In this document: in pieces, positions 7,143 through 7,877 of the stretch
Layout of the letters: each line of letters begins with the position of its first letter
Numbering within the stretch: position 1 is the stretch's first letter
Assembly (NCBI GenBank): GCA_030424825.1
Contig: JAUHWE010000189.1
Coordinates: 1 to 7,877 of the forward strand
Origin: Verrucomicrobiia bacterium
GTDB lineage: Bacteria > Verrucomicrobiota > Verrucomicrobiia > Opitutales > Opitutaceae
Reading direction: 5' to 3'
Length of the DNA stretch: 7,877 nt
Made by a program: the position numbers and the translations under genes
Notes under the pieces: model-generated
What the model was told of the DNA's origin: nothing
The model's input: only the letters and a program-made list of their open reading frames with translations
The model's database searches: none

Positions 7143-7292
7143 CACTTCAGAAGCTAGAGGATCCGCGAGGGTCCTTCAATGTAAAACGCATACCGGACCA
7201 GCACCCCACCACTTCTTAATCTAAGAGCGAATCCAGCTAAGCCCATTCACTGGCTCGCCCTTCTCGAGATTCCTCTTCAAACAATTGAAAAA

Positions 7293-7368
7293 TGGAGCCG
7301 CCCATCGGAATCGAACCGACGACCTATTCATTACGAGTGAATTGCTCTACCAACTGAGCTAGGGCGGC
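7293..7368 (-). tRNA. tRNA-Thr (anticodon CGU)
   Basis: A complete cloverleaf reads on the minus strand from 7368 to 7293. The acceptor stem GCCGCCC pairs with GGGCGGC, the D-arm is GCTC/GAGC around AGTTGGTA, the anticodon stem is ATTCA/TGAAT around loop CTCGTAA, the variable region is AGGTC, and the T-arm is GTCGG/CCGAT around TTCGATT (one G-U pair). The anticodon CGU is at 7335-7333 and reads ACG, giving threonine. G1-C72, C2-G71, G35 and U36 agree with known threonine identity elements. The discriminator base is U and the CCA end is encoded (7295-7293), giving 76 nt in all. Five T residues begin with the base after CCA, but no terminator stem is visible. A weak upstream promoter candidate (TTGCCT, 17 nt, ACGATA) was seen but is unconvincing. 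The lipoprotein gene lies ~150 nt downstream on the same strand. Confidence 0.97.
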
Positions 7369-7552
7369 GTCCAAAACGCGGTATCGTTCTATTCGTCTCT
7401 TCAAAGGCAAGCAGAAAACCTATCACACGCTAGAATGGTTTCATTGGAAGGGATCGATTGCCTCCCCGGTTGCGGCAGTCCGCTCGTCCAAAAACTTAAC
7501 CAATCCCATCTCAACGCTTGCTCCGACAACATTCCCGCATTCAATCATTACA

Positions 7553-7877
7553 GTGAGCAAAACAGGAAACACGATTCGATTTCATTGCCGGAACATTCAT
7601 CTGGATTCAGGTGAAATTACGGAGGGTGAGGTCCTCTGTGCCGCGGACAAGCCTTTGGAAATCAGCCTTGGATCCAAGACCACCGACAGTGTCAAGCTAC
7701 CCGATACCGCTCACATCGCTCTCGGACGCGTCGATCCTCACGTTCACTTCCGCGAATCCGCTGAACCAACCCGCGAGGAAGTGGAAACATACGGCCCCGA
7801 GGGGGTCGACTATGACCAGCTCATCGAATCAATCCGCAAAGCCAACGCACAGTACTCGATACGGTCAGGCTGTCTGG
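7553..7877 (+). CDS. Dihydroorotase-like amidohydrolase, N-terminal part (3' end outside window)
   Basis: A frame starting at GTG 7553 runs off the window after 108 codons. Residues 1-58 form the short N-terminal region (IRFHCRNIHLDSGEI is recognisable). Residues 60-68 read VDPHVHFRE, the metal-binding HxH (H63, H65) followed by the substrate-binding Arg (R67) of type I dihydroorotases and related cyclic amidohydrolases. Dihydroorotase makes dihydroorotate in pyrimidine synthesis; allantoinase and hydantoinase relatives share the motif, so the substrate is open. After HFRE, where dihydroorotases soon reach the AGGxT segment, there is an extra acidic stretch (ESAEPTREEVETYGPEG, then IESIRKANAQ), suggesting a divergent subgroup. 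The frame is open back into the tRNA, but GTG 7553 is the only usual start codon before residue 35. No Shine-Dalgarno precedes it (upstream CAATCATTACA). It is transcribed away from the tRNA gene. Confidence 0.75.
   Translation, partial: MSKTGNTIRFHCRNIHLDSGEITEGEVLCAADKPLEISLGSKTTDSVKLPDTAHIALGRVDPHVHFRESAEPTREEVETYGPEGVDYDQLIESIRKANAQYSIRSGCL

Noticed and set aside
7170..7199. GGTCC/GGACC inverted repeat upstream of the lipoprotein gene
   Set aside because: A 5-bp stem with a 20-nt loop is expected by chance in a region of this size.
7435..7614. 59-codon ATG frame between the tRNA and the dihydroorotase-like gene
   Set aside because: No ribosome-binding site, no recognisable sequence, and it overlaps the start of the better-supported GTG 7553 frame.

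Overview
The window looks like chromosomal DNA of a free-living Gram-negative bacterium. The best guess is a Verrucomicrobiota lineage such as Opitutae, at moderate to low confidence. Support for this is indirect: most genes lack a Shine-Dalgarno sequence, several products are exported or lipid-anchored, and exported tandem amidohydrolases sit beside Kelch proteins and a sugar isomerase-like TIM barrel. No phage, transposase, CRISPR or plasmid gene is visible.

Layout, left to right. Positions 1-888 (+) hold the C-terminal part of a xylose-isomerase-like TIM-barrel protein with all four metal ligands visible, then a small ABM-fold (quinol monooxygenase-like) protein. Positions 972-5455 (+) hold a two-gene operon. 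Its first gene encodes a 1052-residue exported protein with two amidohydrolase modules. Its second encodes a 441-residue exported amidohydrolase-like protein, coupled through a TAATG stop/start overlap. Of the three modules, only the second half of the large protein keeps the metal-centre residues; the other two look like pseudoenzymes. Positions 5456-5664 are a convergent intergenic spacer containing a REPIN-like pair of inverted GTAG-footed hairpins. Positions 5665-7142 (-) hold a lipoprotein gene followed, through an ATGA overlap, by a secreted Kelch beta-propeller gene. Positions 7293-7368 (-) are a tRNA-Thr(CGU) with encoded CCA. From 7553 to the end (+) is the N-terminal part of a dihydroorotase-like amidohydrolase, divergent from the tRNA.

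How the genes fit together. The amidohydrolase pair probably acts in the periplasm as a complex with one catalytic and two structural or binding modules. Its substrate cannot be read from the sequence; a peptide or amide is a guess from the superfamily. The lipoprotein and Kelch pair is a second envelope unit of unknown role. The strongest points for follow-up are the REPIN-like doublet, whose two arm differences form a compensatory base pair, and the one-active, two-degenerate amidohydrolase arrangement.
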